Assembly (NCBI RefSeq): GCF_004134865.1
Contig: NZ_SDPO01000002.1
Location: forward strand, 558,001 to 622,000
Direction of reading: 5' to 3'
Source of the DNA: Agromyces fucosus
GTDB lineage: Bacteria; Actinomycetota; Actinomycetes; Actinomycetales; Microbacteriaceae
Length of the DNA: 64,000 bases
Below the pieces are notes generated by a model. It had not been told where the DNA came from. It saw only the letters and a program-made list of their open reading frames with translations, and ran no database searches. Shown here in pieces: positions 24,059 through 33,232 of this stretch. The first letter of the stretch is position 1, and each line of letters begins with the position of its first letter. The position numbers and the translations under genes were made by a program.

Positions 24059-25444
24059 TCAGGCGAGGGCGAAGTCGGGGCGGGGGCGGTCGTCGACGCG
24101 CGGACACCAGCCCTCGGGCGAGTGGTCGTAGGCGTGGGCCGGGCCATCGGCGACGAGGCGGGCGAGCGCGTCGAGGAACCGGTCGACGTCGTCGGCAGAG
24201 CTGCCGGCGCCGAGGCTCGCCCGGAGGCCGTTCGACCGGGTGGCCGTGCGCTCGAAGAAGGGGTGGGCGCAGAATCGGCCGGCGCGCACCGAGACGCCGT
24301 GCTCCGCGCCGAGCGCCGCGGCGAGGAGGCCGACGGAGCCGCGCTCCAGTTCGATCGTCGCGATGCCGAGCCGGTCGCTCGGCCCGCCGTTCGAATCGAC
24401 CGGCTCGCTGAATCCACTGAGCACGCGCACGCCCTGCTGGCCGGCGAGGCCCGCGTGCAGTCGCTGCGTGAGCGCGTGCTCGTGGTCGCGTCGCGCGTCG
24501 TCGCCGAGCCGCTCGAGTTCGGCGAGCGCGCGGGCGATCGCGACCGCGCCGATGACGTTGGGGGTGCCGGCCTCGTGTCGTTCGACCCCGTGCTTCCAGT
24601 CGACCCCGTCGGCCCGCACCGCGGCGACGGCGCCGCCGCCCGCGAGGTAGGCGGGTGCCGCGTCGAGCCAGTCGGCCCGGCCCACGAGGGCGCCGGCGCC
24701 GAATGGCGCATACGCCTTGTGGCCCGAGAAGGCGAGGTAGTCGATGCCCGACGCCGTGACGTCGACCCGGCGGTGCGGCAGCAGCTGCGCCGCGTCGACG
24801 GCGATGCGGGCGCCGCGTGCGTGGGCGATCTCGGCGAGCCGGTCGATCGGCAGCACCTCGCCGGTGACGTTCGATGCGCCGGTCACCGACAGCAGCGCGG
24901 CCGGCGTGCGGGCGAGCTCGGCGTCGAGGGCCTCGAGGGTCGCGGCGATGGTCGCCCGCCCCTCGACGAGCCGGCGCGAACGCCAGGGCAGCAGGTTGGC
25001 GTGGTGCTCGAGGTCGAGCACCACCGTGTCGCCGGGCACGGCACCGGCGAGCAGGTTCAGTGCGTCGGTCGTGTTGCGGGTGAAGACGACGAGGTCGTCG
25101 TCTCGGGCGCCGACATGCCGGGCCACCGCGAGTCGGGCGTCTTCGACGAGCGAGGTCGACAGCTGCGACGGGTACCCCGACCCGCGGTGCACGCTCGCGT
25201 AGTACGGCAGCACGCGCGTCACCTGCTGCGCCACGACGTCGAACGCGGGCGCCGAGGCCGCGACATCGAGGTTCACGTGTCGCACGAACCCACCGCCGAG
25301 CACGGGCACCTCGAGGCCGGCGTCGGCGAGCACCGCGAGCGGGCCGGGCCCGCCGGATCGGGGTCGCGCCGCGGCATCCGTCGCCTGAGCGGCCGGTGCA
25401 CGGCGCGCGGTGTCGCGCGTCGCGAACTGCTCGGTGACCGTCAC
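24059..25444 (-). CDS. Class V aminotransferase (cysteine desulfurase-like)
   Basis: A 461-residue PLP enzyme of aminotransferase class V, with an Ala/Arg-rich N-terminal extension of about 35 residues. Seen: VFTRNTTDALNLLAG, the cofactor-binding IAVDAAQLLPHRRVDV (Asp with the pyridine), and the Schiff-base lysine in DYLAFSGHKAYAPFGAGAL. Family members include SufS-like desulfurases and related lyases. The mobile-loop Cys of a desulfurase is not evident: FCAHPFFERT has a Cys but in a different context. The upstream gene encodes an NtaA-type FMN monooxygenase in the same direction, suggesting sulfur or amine metabolism, but this is inference. Confidence 0.88.
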   Translation of the reverse strand: MTVTEQFATRDTARRAPAAQATDAAARPRSGGPGPLAVLADAGLEVPVLGGGFVRHVNLDVAASAPAFDVVAQQVTRVLPYYASVHRGSGYPSQLSTSLVEDARLAVARHVGARDDDLVVFTRNTTDALNLLAGAVPGDTVVLDLEHHANLLPWRSRRLVEGRATIAATLEALDAELARTPAALLSVTGASNVTGEVLPIDRLAEIAHARGARIAVDAAQLLPHRRVDVTASGIDYLAFSGHKAYAPFGAGALVGRADWLDAAPAYLAGGGAVAAVRADGVDWKHGVERHEAGTPNVIGAVAIARALAELERLGDDARRDHEHALTQRLHAGLAGQQGVRVLSGFSEPVDSNGGPSDRLGIATIELERGSVGLLAAALGAEHGVSVRAGRFCAHPFFERTATRSNGLRASLGAGSSADDVDRFLDALARLVADGPAHAYDHSPEGWCPRVDDRPRPDFALA

Positions 25445-25565
25445 GGATGCTCCTCGATTGCGGGTGTCCGCGACAGGTTACGGATCGCCGGAATCGCCCT
25501 CAACCACGCTCGCCGCGAAGGGTCACACCGCGACACATTGCGACACACAGTTGCCCGCCCTTGCG

Positions 25566-27020
25566 CTACGGATGCCGCCGCGTCGACGCGAGTCGTCCGC
25601 GCGACCCCTGCCCGTGGCCGTGCTGGACAACGCCTCCCGGATCGCCGATCGTGGCATGAACGCTCTCGGGGCGCGCGAGTCCGAGGTGGTCGCGCAGCGT
25701 GTCGCCCGTGTACTCGGTCGGCAGGATTCCCCGCCGCTGCAGCTCGGGCACGACCTGGAACGCGAACGCCTCGAACTGCTGCGGCTGCACCGCCGAGAGC
25801 ACGTTGAACCCGTCGACCGCGCCGGCGGCGCCCCACGCCTCGAACTCGGCGGCGATGTCGTCGGCGGTGCCGACGATCATCGACGCGTTGACGGATGCCG
25901 CGACGACGAGGTGCCGCAGGGTCGGCGGCCGATCGCCCGACGGGCTGCGCCCCGTGCGCTCGGCGACGATCTCGACGAGCTCCTGTCCGGCGGCGCTGAA
26001 CTCGGCCACGAGCGCGGGCGTGACCGCGCGGTCGGGCGAGAGCCCGCCGAGGTCGACCCCCACGAGAAGCGAGAGCTGCGCAAGCGAGCGGTTCGACGGG
26101 AACGCCGCGGGCGGGCCGCTGGGCCAGTCCTCGGCGATCTGCACGAGCTCGCTGAGCTCGTCGGCGATCGACTGGGCGTGCTCGCGCGTCTCCCCCACGA
26201 TCGGCAGCACGGGCGCGATGACCTTCAGCGTGCGGTCGTCGCGACCCGACTCGAAGGCCAGCGAACGCAACTCCTCGCGGATCGCGATCGCCTGCTCGCG
26301 GTCGCCGACGGCGACGAGCGCGAGGTCGGCGCTCTGCGCGGCGAAGAGTCGCGACCGCGGCGAGATGCCGGCGTGCACGATCGGCAGGTGGCCCTGCACC
26401 GGGCGCGGCACGTTGAGCGGACCCGTCACGCTGAGATGCTCGCCGTGGAAGTCGGTGGCGTGCAGCTTCTGCGGGTCGAGGTACACGCCGCTCGCGGCAT
26501 CCGCGACGATCGCGTCGTCGTCGAAGGAGTCCCAGAGCCGCCGCAGCACGATCTCGAACTCGACCGCGCGATCGAACCGCGACTCGTTCGCGGTGTGGAA
26601 GTCGACGCCGTGATTGGCTGCTGCGCGCGGCTCGGCGCCCGTCACGAGGTTGAGGCCGGCACGGCCGCCAGAGAGCAGATCGGCAGAGGCCGTCGCACGG
26701 GCCAGGGTGTACGGATCGGAGTAGCTCGTGTTCGCGGTCGCGATCAGCCCGATGCGGCTCGTGACGCCCGCGAGGTAGGTGATCGCCGCGATCGGGTCGA
26801 CGCGGGCGACGAGGTACGGATCCTGGAACTCGAGGTCGTGGCCCGTGGCGAGCCAGTCGCCGAAGAAGAGGTAGTCGAGTCGCGCGGCCTCGGCCACCTC
26901 GGCGGCTCGCCGCAGCACGGCCGCGTCGCCGCGCGGGTCGCGATGAGCGCCCGGGTATCGCCACCCCGAGGGGTAGGCGCCGATCGCCCTGACCATCGCG
27001 CCGATGATGAGTCGTGTCAT
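25566..27020 (-). CDS. NtaA/SnaA/DszA-type FMN-dependent monooxygenase
   Basis: A 484-residue bacterial-luciferase-like flavin monooxygenase of the nitrilotriacetate/DszA group. Seen: an N-terminal TIM-barrel with EAARLDYLFFGDWLATG, TYLAGVTSRIGLIATANTSY (80-99), and SGGRAGLNLVTG near 120, which is the FMN phosphate region. Such enzymes oxidise organosulfur or amine compounds using FMNH2 delivered by a separate reductase, and no reductase is in the window. A GGAGG just before the ATG supports the start at 27020. The C-terminal 30 residues are polar and not conserved. The downstream aminotransferase gene may share its pathway. Confidence 0.88.
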   Translation of the reverse strand: MTRLIIGAMVRAIGAYPSGWRYPGAHRDPRGDAAVLRRAAEVAEAARLDYLFFGDWLATGHDLEFQDPYLVARVDPIAAITYLAGVTSRIGLIATANTSYSDPYTLARATASADLLSGGRAGLNLVTGAEPRAAANHGVDFHTANESRFDRAVEFEIVLRRLWDSFDDDAIVADAASGVYLDPQKLHATDFHGEHLSVTGPLNVPRPVQGHLPIVHAGISPRSRLFAAQSADLALVAVGDREQAIAIREELRSLAFESGRDDRTLKVIAPVLPIVGETREHAQSIADELSELVQIAEDWPSGPPAAFPSNRSLAQLSLLVGVDLGGLSPDRAVTPALVAEFSAAGQELVEIVAERTGRSPSGDRPPTLRHLVVAASVNASMIVGTADDIAAEFEAWGAAGAVDGFNVLSAVQPQQFEAFAFQVVPELQRRGILPTEYTGDTLRDHLGLARPESVHATIGDPGGVVQHGHGQGSRGRLASTRRHP

Positions 27021-27187
27021 GTCGACCTCCTGAACACGACGGTAGAGAGCACGAGCGGATGCCGCGAGGCACCCTGTCACACGTGTCAACGCGAGGTCAC
27101 GCGGCGTCACCCAGCGGTTGCCGGGGCGACCCGCGGCGACTCGCGGGGACACACGATGCGCTGCCCGCGCATGAGGTCGGAGCGCCT

Positions 27188-27268
27188 GCGATTCCGAGGA
27201 GATCCGCGATTCCGAGGATCATCGGCCTCTCACCCACCCTCGAAATCGTCGATCCCCTCGAAATCGCG
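27188..27268. repeat. Long imperfect inverted repeat with 18-bp-spaced boxes
   Basis: Box CGATTCCGAGGA occurs at 27189-27200 and 27207-27218, 18 bases apart. The complementary box CCCTCGAAATCG occurs at 27237-27248 and 27255-27266, also 18 bases apart. Together they make an inverted repeat matching at 25 of 30 positions around an 18-base loop. Both dyad symmetry and equal spacing suggest either a stable RNA stem or an array of protein sites. Confidence 0.65.
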
Positions 27269-27353
27269 GATGATCGCCGCCGACATCAGCGCCGCCGCAC
27301 CCTGCGGCATCCATCAGCCCCGGCATCTCCGGAAACTTGCACCACGGTGATGA

Positions 27354-27381
27354 CACAACTTGTGCTAACTTGGCGACACAA
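27354..27381 (+). promoter_or_regulatory. GntR-type operator upstream of membrane protein gene
   Basis: CACAA-C-TTGTG (27354-27364) is a perfect dyad, and a second CACAA lies at 27377-27381, so TTGTG and CACAA also form a wider dyad. Interleaved hexamers (TTGTGC, TAACTT) could be promoter elements. The downstream operon encodes a GntR regulator, so autoregulation through this site is likely. Confidence 0.5.
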
Positions 27382-27401
27382 TCCGATGGGAGAGCACCGA
27401 C

Positions 27402-28439
27402 ATGCCGCAGATCACGATCCCACCGATCCCCGCTGGCGAACTCTTCGGGCTGCTCCTGCACCTTCCGCTCTTCTCCCTCGTCGTCGCGGCCGTCATCGCC
27501 GCCGCCGTGCTCGTGATCCGTCGCAGTCGCGCGTCGGGTGTCGATCGGCGTCGTGAGCGCTCGGCCGATCCCGCCACGGCGCTGCGGTATCGACCCGAGC
27601 ATCTTGCTCTGGCCGTTGGCGCAATCCTCGTCATCGCGGCGTTCGCCACCGAGAACATCGTGCGCGGCTACTTGCTCCGCCTCGCAAACGTCGTCGAGTG
27701 GTGGCAGTACGCGACGCCGGTCTTCGCGGCTCTGGTCGTCGTCGCCGCGGCGTTCGTGCTCATCGTCGCGAGGAAGCGGACGCCGGAACAACCGGCGCCG
27801 TCGAACGTGCGACGTACGTGGGCGACGTTCGGCCCCCGTGCCGGCATCGCCGGCGCCCTCCTCGCGCTCCTGGCCCTCGTCACCACGACAATCGCCGCAG
27901 GGCTCGCGTCGTCGCCCGACGCCGACGGCCGGTGGATCCACCTCGTGCTCACCGCGCCGAACGCGACGATCGACGATGTGCGCCCGTGGTTCTACGGCTG
28001 GGCGTTCGGCGTGCCCGTGCTCGTCTGCACGGCAGCCCTCGTGCTCGCGACCTGGCTGACACTCCGGAGCAATGCGGCGCGGCCGTTCCTCCGGCCCGAC
28101 ACGATCGCCGCCGAGACGATCGCCCGCGCAGAGGTGGCGAACGGCACGGTCTCCGTCGCGGCGGCGGGCATGCTGCTCGCACTCGGCGGAGCGTGGCGCT
28201 TCATCGCGCGGTCCGGGTCGATCGGGAGCCTCGAGATCGAGGGGGTCTCCGGCTCCTTCGACATCACCTGGAGATACGCCGAGTTCGCGGTCGTCGGAGG
28301 CTGGCTCGCTCCCGCCGTCGAGGTCGTCGCATTCGTGCTGCTCCTGCTCGTGGCGAGCAGATTGCGGCGGCGCCCCGCTGGAACCGCCGCGATCAGCCGC
28401 CCCTCCTCGCCTACTCACGAGACCGCGAGCGCCCGATGA
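27402..28439 (+). CDS. Multi-pass membrane protein, unknown function
   Basis: A 345-residue protein with about seven hydrophobic segments (about 20-40, 69-87, 103-121, 147-167, 198-218, 248-263 and 296-316) and a Ser/Arg-rich cytoplasmic tail. No conserved transporter motif was recognised. It overlaps the GntR gene by four bases (ATGA). This arrangement resembles YtrA-type loci, in which the regulator controls a membrane or ABC export system. Here no ATPase gene is present. Translation is supported by a GGGAG before the ATG. Confidence 0.8.
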   Translation: MPQITIPPIPAGELFGLLLHLPLFSLVVAAVIAAAVLVIRRSRASGVDRRRERSADPATALRYRPEHLALAVGAILVIAAFATENIVRGYLLRLANVVEWWQYATPVFAALVVVAAAFVLIVARKRTPEQPAPSNVRRTWATFGPRAGIAGALLALLALVTTTIAAGLASSPDADGRWIHLVLTAPNATIDDVRPWFYGWAFGVPVLVCTAALVLATWLTLRSNAARPFLRPDTIAAETIARAEVANGTVSVAAAGMLLALGGAWRFIARSGSIGSLEIEGVSGSFDITWRYAEFAVVGGWLAPAVEVVAFVLLLLVASRLRRRPAGTAAISRPSSPTHETASAR

Positions 28440-28798
28440 ATGCCCCGAGTACCCCTGGTCCCGCAGCAGACGGCGGCCCGGCGATGGACATCTATCACCA
28501 GTTCCGGGGGCTGATCGTCTCCGGCCAGCTCGGCGCGGGCGAACGGCTGCCGACCGTACGACAGACGGCTGCCGACCTCGGCGTCGCCGCCGGCACCGCG
28601 GCGAAGGCCTACAAATTGCTCGAGCACGACGGATTCGTGGTGACCCGCACCGCCGCCGGCACGCGAGTGGCGGAGTCGGCGGCCGTGCTCCCGGGAACGA
28701 TCGTGCGGCGCATCCGCGACCTCGCTGCCGAAGCCGAGGCCTCTGGGAGCGGACTCGACGATGTCGTGAACGCGCTGCGCGCCGTCTGGCGCTCCTGA
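28436..28798 (+). CDS. GntR-family regulator (YtrA subfamily)
   Basis: A 120-residue short GntR protein. It has the winged helix at about 18-85 (MDIYHQFRGLIVSGQLGAGERLPTVRQTAADLGVAAGTAAKAYKLLEHDGFV) and only a short C-terminal helix (RRIRDLAAEAEASG), which defines the YtrA subfamily without an effector-binding domain. Its start overlaps the stop of the membrane protein gene, so the two are translationally coupled. It probably represses its own operon through the CACAA/TTGTG site at 27354-27381. Confidence 0.9.
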   Translation: MNAPSTPGPAADGGPAMDIYHQFRGLIVSGQLGAGERLPTVRQTAADLGVAAGTAAKAYKLLEHDGFVVTRTAAGTRVAESAAVLPGTIVRRIRDLAAEAEASGSGLDDVVNALRAVWRS

Positions 28799-28902
28799 CG
28801 CACGATCCTGCGCAGCGCGCGGGCGAACGCCCACCGGGCGCTGCGTACAATCGGAACACCGCGCAACTCGCGCCCCGCCCACCCCCTGGAGGCCACTGCT
28901 TC

Positions 28903-30615
28903 GTGACGAGACCCGACCGCGATCGAACCCCTGACCGGCAGCAGCACGACGGACACGCGTTCGCGAGGAGGGAAGCGCCGCCCGCCCCGCCGATGCGGCT
29001 CTCCGATGCGTCCGAACTCGTGCTCGTGGCATCCGCCGGTCGTGCCCTCCGCTTCGATCGCGACGATCTCGTGTTGCGCAAGGGCCAGTACGCCTTGCGC
29101 AACGGGCACATGACGCCGCAGGAGTCGATGGTGGAGGACCTGCTCGCGCTCGGCACGGCGCTCGACGAGGCCGACATCCCGTTCCTGCTCGTGCGCGGCA
29201 ACGACGACCGCCCGATCATCGCGATCGACCGCGCCATGCGCAAGGCCGTCGCGAGCGCCTTCGCCGAGGCGTTCGCCGACGAGCCGTTCTACGCCGCCAC
29301 GCTCGCCCCGAAGCGCGCCGCCGAGACGCACCCCGTGCTGCTGGCCGACGGCCGCCTCTCCGCCGGGCGCAAGCCCACGCTGCTTCGCGTCTACCGTCCG
29401 CGCGTCGAGCCCATCGGGCGCCTGCGCTACGGCAGCGAGACCGGCGTGCAGCTCGAGTTCTGGCGCTTCGGCGACGAGACGATCGAGGCTCCGGCCGAGA
29501 ACGTGCTGATGCGCCGCACGCTGCAGCGCTCCGAGACGACCGACGACGTGGTGCACCTGCACGGCCGCGACTGGCCGACCCTCGAGCACATGTGGGAACC
29601 GCTCGCGAGCGACGTCGACTTCGAGATCGACATGGTCTTCTCCTGGGTCGACGGCTCGAGCGACGAGTTCATCCGCGAGCGGGCGAAGCGCATGCAGAGC
29701 TACGTCGTCGGCGAGGGCGACGACTCCGAGGCCCGTTACCGGCAGATCGACGAGCTCAAGTACGCCCTGCGCTCGGTGCACCTCTTCGCGCCGTGGGTGC
29801 GCCGCATCTTCATCGCGACCGACTCGGGTGCGCCGGCCTGGCTCGCGAAGCACCCGAAGGTCACGATCGTGCCGAGCGAGGCCATGTTCGCCGACACCTC
29901 GGTGCTCCCGACGCACAACTCGCACGCCGTCGAGAGCCAGCTGCACCGCATCGAGGGGCTCGCCGAGCACTTCCTCTACTCGAACGACGACATGTTCTTC
30001 GGTCGCCCGCTGAGCCCGTCGCTGTTCTTCTCCCCCGGCGGCATCACGAAGTTCGTCGAGGCGGCGACCCGTATCGGGCTCGGTTCGACGCACCCGGGCC
30101 GCAGCGGGTTCGAGAACGCCGCCCGGGTCAACCGGGCCCTCCTCCGCGAACGGTTCGGCAAAGTCACGACCCGGCACCTCGAGCACTGCGCCGCGCCGCT
30201 GCGCAAGAGCGTCATGGCCGAGTTGGAGGCCGCCTTCCCCGAGGAGTTCCGCCGCACCGCGGCGAGCCGCTTCCGCTCGGCGACCGACATCTCGGTGACG
30301 AACTCGCTGTACCACTACTACTCGCTGCTCGCCGGGCACGCCGTCGTGCAGACCGATGCCCGCGTCAAGTACGTCGAGACGACGCTGCGCCAGGCGCTGC
30401 CCGCGATGAAGGAGCTCCTGAAGCATCGCGACCACGACATGTTCTGCCTGAACGACGGCAGCTTCCCCGAGATCTCGGTCGAGGAGCGCACGGCGGCCGT
30501 GATCGACTTCCTCGAGCGCTACTTCCCGTTCCCGGCTCCGTGGGAGAAGGAAGCGACGGATGCCTCGGCGCAGGCGGGCGCCGCGACATCCGCTGCCCCC
30601 GGCCGCTCCGCCTGA
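28903..30615 (+). CDS. Stealth-family sugar-phosphate transferase
   Basis: A 570-residue protein of the Stealth family (relatives: bacterial capsule hexose-1-phosphate transferases and the catalytic region of GlcNAc-1-phosphotransferase). Conserved regions are in order. CR1 is DMVFSWVDGSSDEF at about 243-256. CR2 is IDELKYALRSVHLFAPWVRRIF at about 285-307. CR3 is THNSHAVESQLHRIEGLAEHFLYSNDDMFFG at about 341-371. CR4 lies near 485-500. The first 230 residues are a family-typical variable domain. It transfers sugar phosphate from a nucleotide sugar onto a glycan, probably of the cell wall or capsule. The GTG start has a GGAGG ten bases upstream. No capsule cluster surrounds it. Confidence 0.9.
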   Translation: MTRPDRDRTPDRQQHDGHAFARREAPPAPPMRLSDASELVLVASAGRALRFDRDDLVLRKGQYALRNGHMTPQESMVEDLLALGTALDEADIPFLLVRGNDDRPIIAIDRAMRKAVASAFAEAFADEPFYAATLAPKRAAETHPVLLADGRLSAGRKPTLLRVYRPRVEPIGRLRYGSETGVQLEFWRFGDETIEAPAENVLMRRTLQRSETTDDVVHLHGRDWPTLEHMWEPLASDVDFEIDMVFSWVDGSSDEFIRERAKRMQSYVVGEGDDSEARYRQIDELKYALRSVHLFAPWVRRIFIATDSGAPAWLAKHPKVTIVPSEAMFADTSVLPTHNSHAVESQLHRIEGLAEHFLYSNDDMFFGRPLSPSLFFSPGGITKFVEAATRIGLGSTHPGRSGFENAARVNRALLRERFGKVTTRHLEHCAAPLRKSVMAELEAAFPEEFRRTAASRFRSATDISVTNSLYHYYSLLAGHAVVQTDARVKYVETTLRQALPAMKELLKHRDHDMFCLNDGSFPEISVEERTAAVIDFLERYFPFPAPWEKEATDASAQAGAATSAAPGRSA

Positions 30616-30630
30616 CGCGGGTCGCTGCGC

Positions 30631-32103
30631 CTACTGCAGCGCGGAGGTGAGTCGCGCCACGCCGTCGAGGAACGTCGCCGACGTGGGCTCGCGGTTCCAC
30701 TCCTCGAGCGTGAGCTGGCGACCGGCGTCGCGATAGCCCTGCTCGACGGCTCGCATCTGCTCGACGAACGACGCGCCGCGCACGAGCAGCATCATCTCGG
30801 AGTTCAGGCTGAACGAGCGGATGTCCATGTTGCTCGAGCCGATGACGGCGACGTCGTCGTCGATGGACAGGTGCTTCGCGTGCAGGATGTACGGGGCGGG
30901 GTAGAGCCAGATCTTCACGCCGGCCTCGAGCAGGTCGCGGTAGTACGACCGCTGCGCGTGCCAGACCGAACCCTGGTCGCCGATCTCCGAGACGAAGAGC
31001 TGCACGTCGAGTCCGCGGTAGCACGCCGAGGTGATCGCGTAGAGCATCGCCTCGTCGGGCACGAAGTACGGGCTCGTGATGATGGCCCGCTTCTGCGCCG
31101 AGTTGATGAGCGCGAGGAAGAGCCGCAGGTTGTTCTCGGCGTCGTAGCCGGGACCGCTCGGCACGACCTGGCAGACGAGCGCGTCGGGCGAGTGGTGGGC
31201 GGGCACCGCGACGGCGGGCACGTTCTCCTCCTCGGTGAGCAGCTCGTCGGTCTCGAGGTACCAGTCGGAGAGGAACACGGTGTTGACGCCCGTGACGATC
31301 GGGCCGGTGACCCGCGTGACGAGCTCCTGCCACTGCAGGCCGCGCTTGATGTTCTTCTTCGAGTTGTAGCTGCGGTCGATGAGGTTCTGCGAGCCCATGA
31401 ATCCGACCAGCCCGTCGACGACGACGAGCTTTCGGTGGTTGCGCAGGTCGGGACGCTGGTACTGGCCCTTCAGCGGGCGCACCGGCAGCATGAAGCTCCA
31501 CTTCGCGCCGATCCGGTCGAGCTCCGCGTAGGTCTCCTTGGCCCCGGCTGCCTTGCCCGAGGCGATGTGGTCGAGGAGCACGCGAACGGTCACGCCCCGC
31601 TGGACGGCGCGCTCCATCGCGGCGAAGAACCCCTTCGTGGTCTCGTCGAACGAGACGATGAAGAATTCGACGTGGACGAATCGCGCGGCCGTGTCGATCT
31701 CGGCGGCCATGGCGTCGATCGACCCGTTGTAGTCGCCGATGAGGGTCGCCGTGTTGCCTCCCATCGCGGGCAGTGCTCCGAGCAGCCGGTTCTGCCGGGC
31801 GATCGCCGCGAACCAGTCGGGCCACGTGTCACGATCGGGCGCGAGTTCGACATGCTCGGCACGGTCGGCGATCATCCGGTTGATCTCGAGCTGCTTCTCG
31901 CGCCGCTTCTTCGGCAGCTTCACGCTGCCGATCAGCAGGAAGAAGAGGATGCCGACGAAGGGGATGAGGAAGATCGCGAGCAACCACGCCATGGCCGCGG
32001 TGGGCTTGCGATCGCGCGGCACGATGATCAGCGCCGCGATGCGGATCGTCCAATCCGCGAGAACCAGCACCACTCCGATGATCGCGGCGAGCTCCGTGCT
32101 CAT
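30631..32103 (-). CDS. cls: Cardiolipin synthase
   Basis: A 490-residue membrane enzyme of the phospholipase D superfamily that makes cardiolipin from two phosphatidylglycerols. Two N-terminal transmembrane segments (about 5-27 and 38-60) are followed by two HKD motifs: NHRKLVVVDGLVGFMGSQN near 220 and LHAKHLSIDDDVAVIGSSN near 425. Length and layout match ClsA-type enzymes. It acts at the inner face of the cytoplasmic membrane. It is convergent with the Stealth gene. Confidence 0.94.
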   Translation of the reverse strand: MSTELAAIIGVVLVLADWTIRIAALIIVPRDRKPTAAMAWLLAIFLIPFVGILFFLLIGSVKLPKKRREKQLEINRMIADRAEHVELAPDRDTWPDWFAAIARQNRLLGALPAMGGNTATLIGDYNGSIDAMAAEIDTAARFVHVEFFIVSFDETTKGFFAAMERAVQRGVTVRVLLDHIASGKAAGAKETYAELDRIGAKWSFMLPVRPLKGQYQRPDLRNHRKLVVVDGLVGFMGSQNLIDRSYNSKKNIKRGLQWQELVTRVTGPIVTGVNTVFLSDWYLETDELLTEEENVPAVAVPAHHSPDALVCQVVPSGPGYDAENNLRLFLALINSAQKRAIITSPYFVPDEAMLYAITSACYRGLDVQLFVSEIGDQGSVWHAQRSYYRDLLEAGVKIWLYPAPYILHAKHLSIDDDVAVIGSSNMDIRSFSLNSEMMLLVRGASFVEQMRAVEQGYRDAGRQLTLEEWNREPTSATFLDGVARLTSALQ

Positions 32104-32263
32104 ACGCCACCTCCCCAGGTCGTCTGCTCGCCTCGCGCGCGTGGAAGGCCGCTGCGGTCGGGAGAAGTGGTCTGAGTATGGCAGTTCGCTCGAACCGCGA
32201 GGAAGGGCGCGCGGGCGAACCGCCGAGGCTGATCAGGTGACGGCCTCGGCGAGCGCAACGGCG

Positions 32264-33232
32264 TCAGCCCGCGAGCACGGGGATCGGCATGGTGAACGGC
32301 GGATCCTTCGGCACCGGCGGGGTCGCGGCATCCGCGATGCCGATGCCCGATGCCGCGAGCCGCCGCGAGCTCTCCTCCGCGTCGATCCAGTCGAGCGCGG
32401 CGTAGGACCCGAGCGGCACGACGGAATGCAGCACCGTGTTCGGGTAGACGTGCACGAGGTTGAAGGCGCGCGCGCCGTCGCGGCCTCGGGTGCCGCCCAC
32501 TGGCACGTTCAGGTCCTGCGTGTAGCAACTTGCCGAGGCCACCGAGACCGGCACGCCCGCGAACGTCGCGGTCGACGAGTAGTGCAGGTGTCCGGCGATG
32601 ATCGAGCGGATGTCGCTGCCCTCGACCACCTCGGCGAGGCCGCCCTGATCGCGCAGTTCGACGGCGGCCGCGAGGTCGAGCACGCTCGGCACCGGCGGGT
32701 GGTGCATGGCGAGGATCGTGCCGTGCGGCGCCGGCATCGAGAGCTCCTCCGCGAGCCAGTCGAGCTGTTCGGGCGCGATCTCGCCGTGATGGTGGCCGGG
32801 CACGGTGGAGTCGAGCGTGATGACGCGGAGCCCGCCGACGTCGTCGACCCGGTCGACCGGGCGCACCCCGCCTTCGGCGCTCACGCCCCGCTCGCCGAGG
32901 AGCCCGCGCCGGAACGCGCCCCGCTCGTCGTGGTTGCCCATGACCCAGATCACCTGGGCGCCGAGTCGTTCGGCGACGGGGTCGACGATGCCGCGGATGC
33001 GGTCGTACGCGTCGGGCTCGCCCTTGTCGGCCAGGTCACCCGTGAAGACGATCGCCTCGGGCCTGCCGCCGGATGCCTCGAACTCCTCGAAGAGGGTCTG
33101 CAGGTGCCGCTCGCTCTCGACCCGGTCGTAGAGCTTGCCGCCGCCGGCGAGCACGTGCGTGTCGCTGATGTGGAGGAGGAAGTGGTCCGGCCGGGGGTAC
33201 TCGGCCGTACGGCTCGTCACGATTGGTCCCAT
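32264..33232 (-). CDS. Metallophosphoesterase (CpdA-like phosphodiesterase)
   Basis: A 322-residue calcineurin-like phosphoesterase. Metal-binding motifs are in the usual order: ISDTHVLAG (D-x-H), FTGDLADKG (GD), VMGNHDERG (GNHD), MHHPPVP, and GHLHYSS (GHxH). The family hydrolyses phosphodiesters, such as 3',5'-cyclic AMP in CpdA. The substrate here is not fixed by sequence. No signal peptide is visible, so it is cytoplasmic. The start at 33232 gives MGPIVTSR. Confidence 0.9.
   Translation of the reverse strand: MGPIVTSRTAEYPRPDHFLLHISDTHVLAGGGKLYDRVESERHLQTLFEEFEASGGRPEAIVFTGDLADKGEPDAYDRIRGIVDPVAERLGAQVIWVMGNHDERGAFRRGLLGERGVSAEGGVRPVDRVDDVGGLRVITLDSTVPGHHHGEIAPEQLDWLAEELSMPAPHGTILAMHHPPVPSVLDLAAAVELRDQGGLAEVVEGSDIRSIIAGHLHYSSTATFAGVPVSVASASCYTQDLNVPVGGTRGRDGARAFNLVHVYPNTVLHSVVPLGSYAALDWIDAEESSRRLAASGIGIADAATPPVPKDPPFTMPIPVLAG

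Larger units (their letters stand above)
27021..27401. other. 381-base spacer with inverted repeats and operator
   Basis: No gene was found. Near 27075-27115 there are GTCAC-type direct repeats (TGTCACACGTGTCAACGCGAGGTCACGC...). These are followed by a 30-base imperfect inverted repeat (27188-27268) and, just before the plus-strand gene, a CACAA/TTGTG palindrome pair. It serves as the promoter region for both the monooxygenase (minus) and the membrane protein/GntR operon (plus). Confidence 0.6.

Noticed and set aside
24059-25444. Annotation as true cysteine desulfurase (SufS)
   Set aside because: The mobile-loop Cys in its usual context is missing and no Suf partners are nearby, so only the class V family is claimed.
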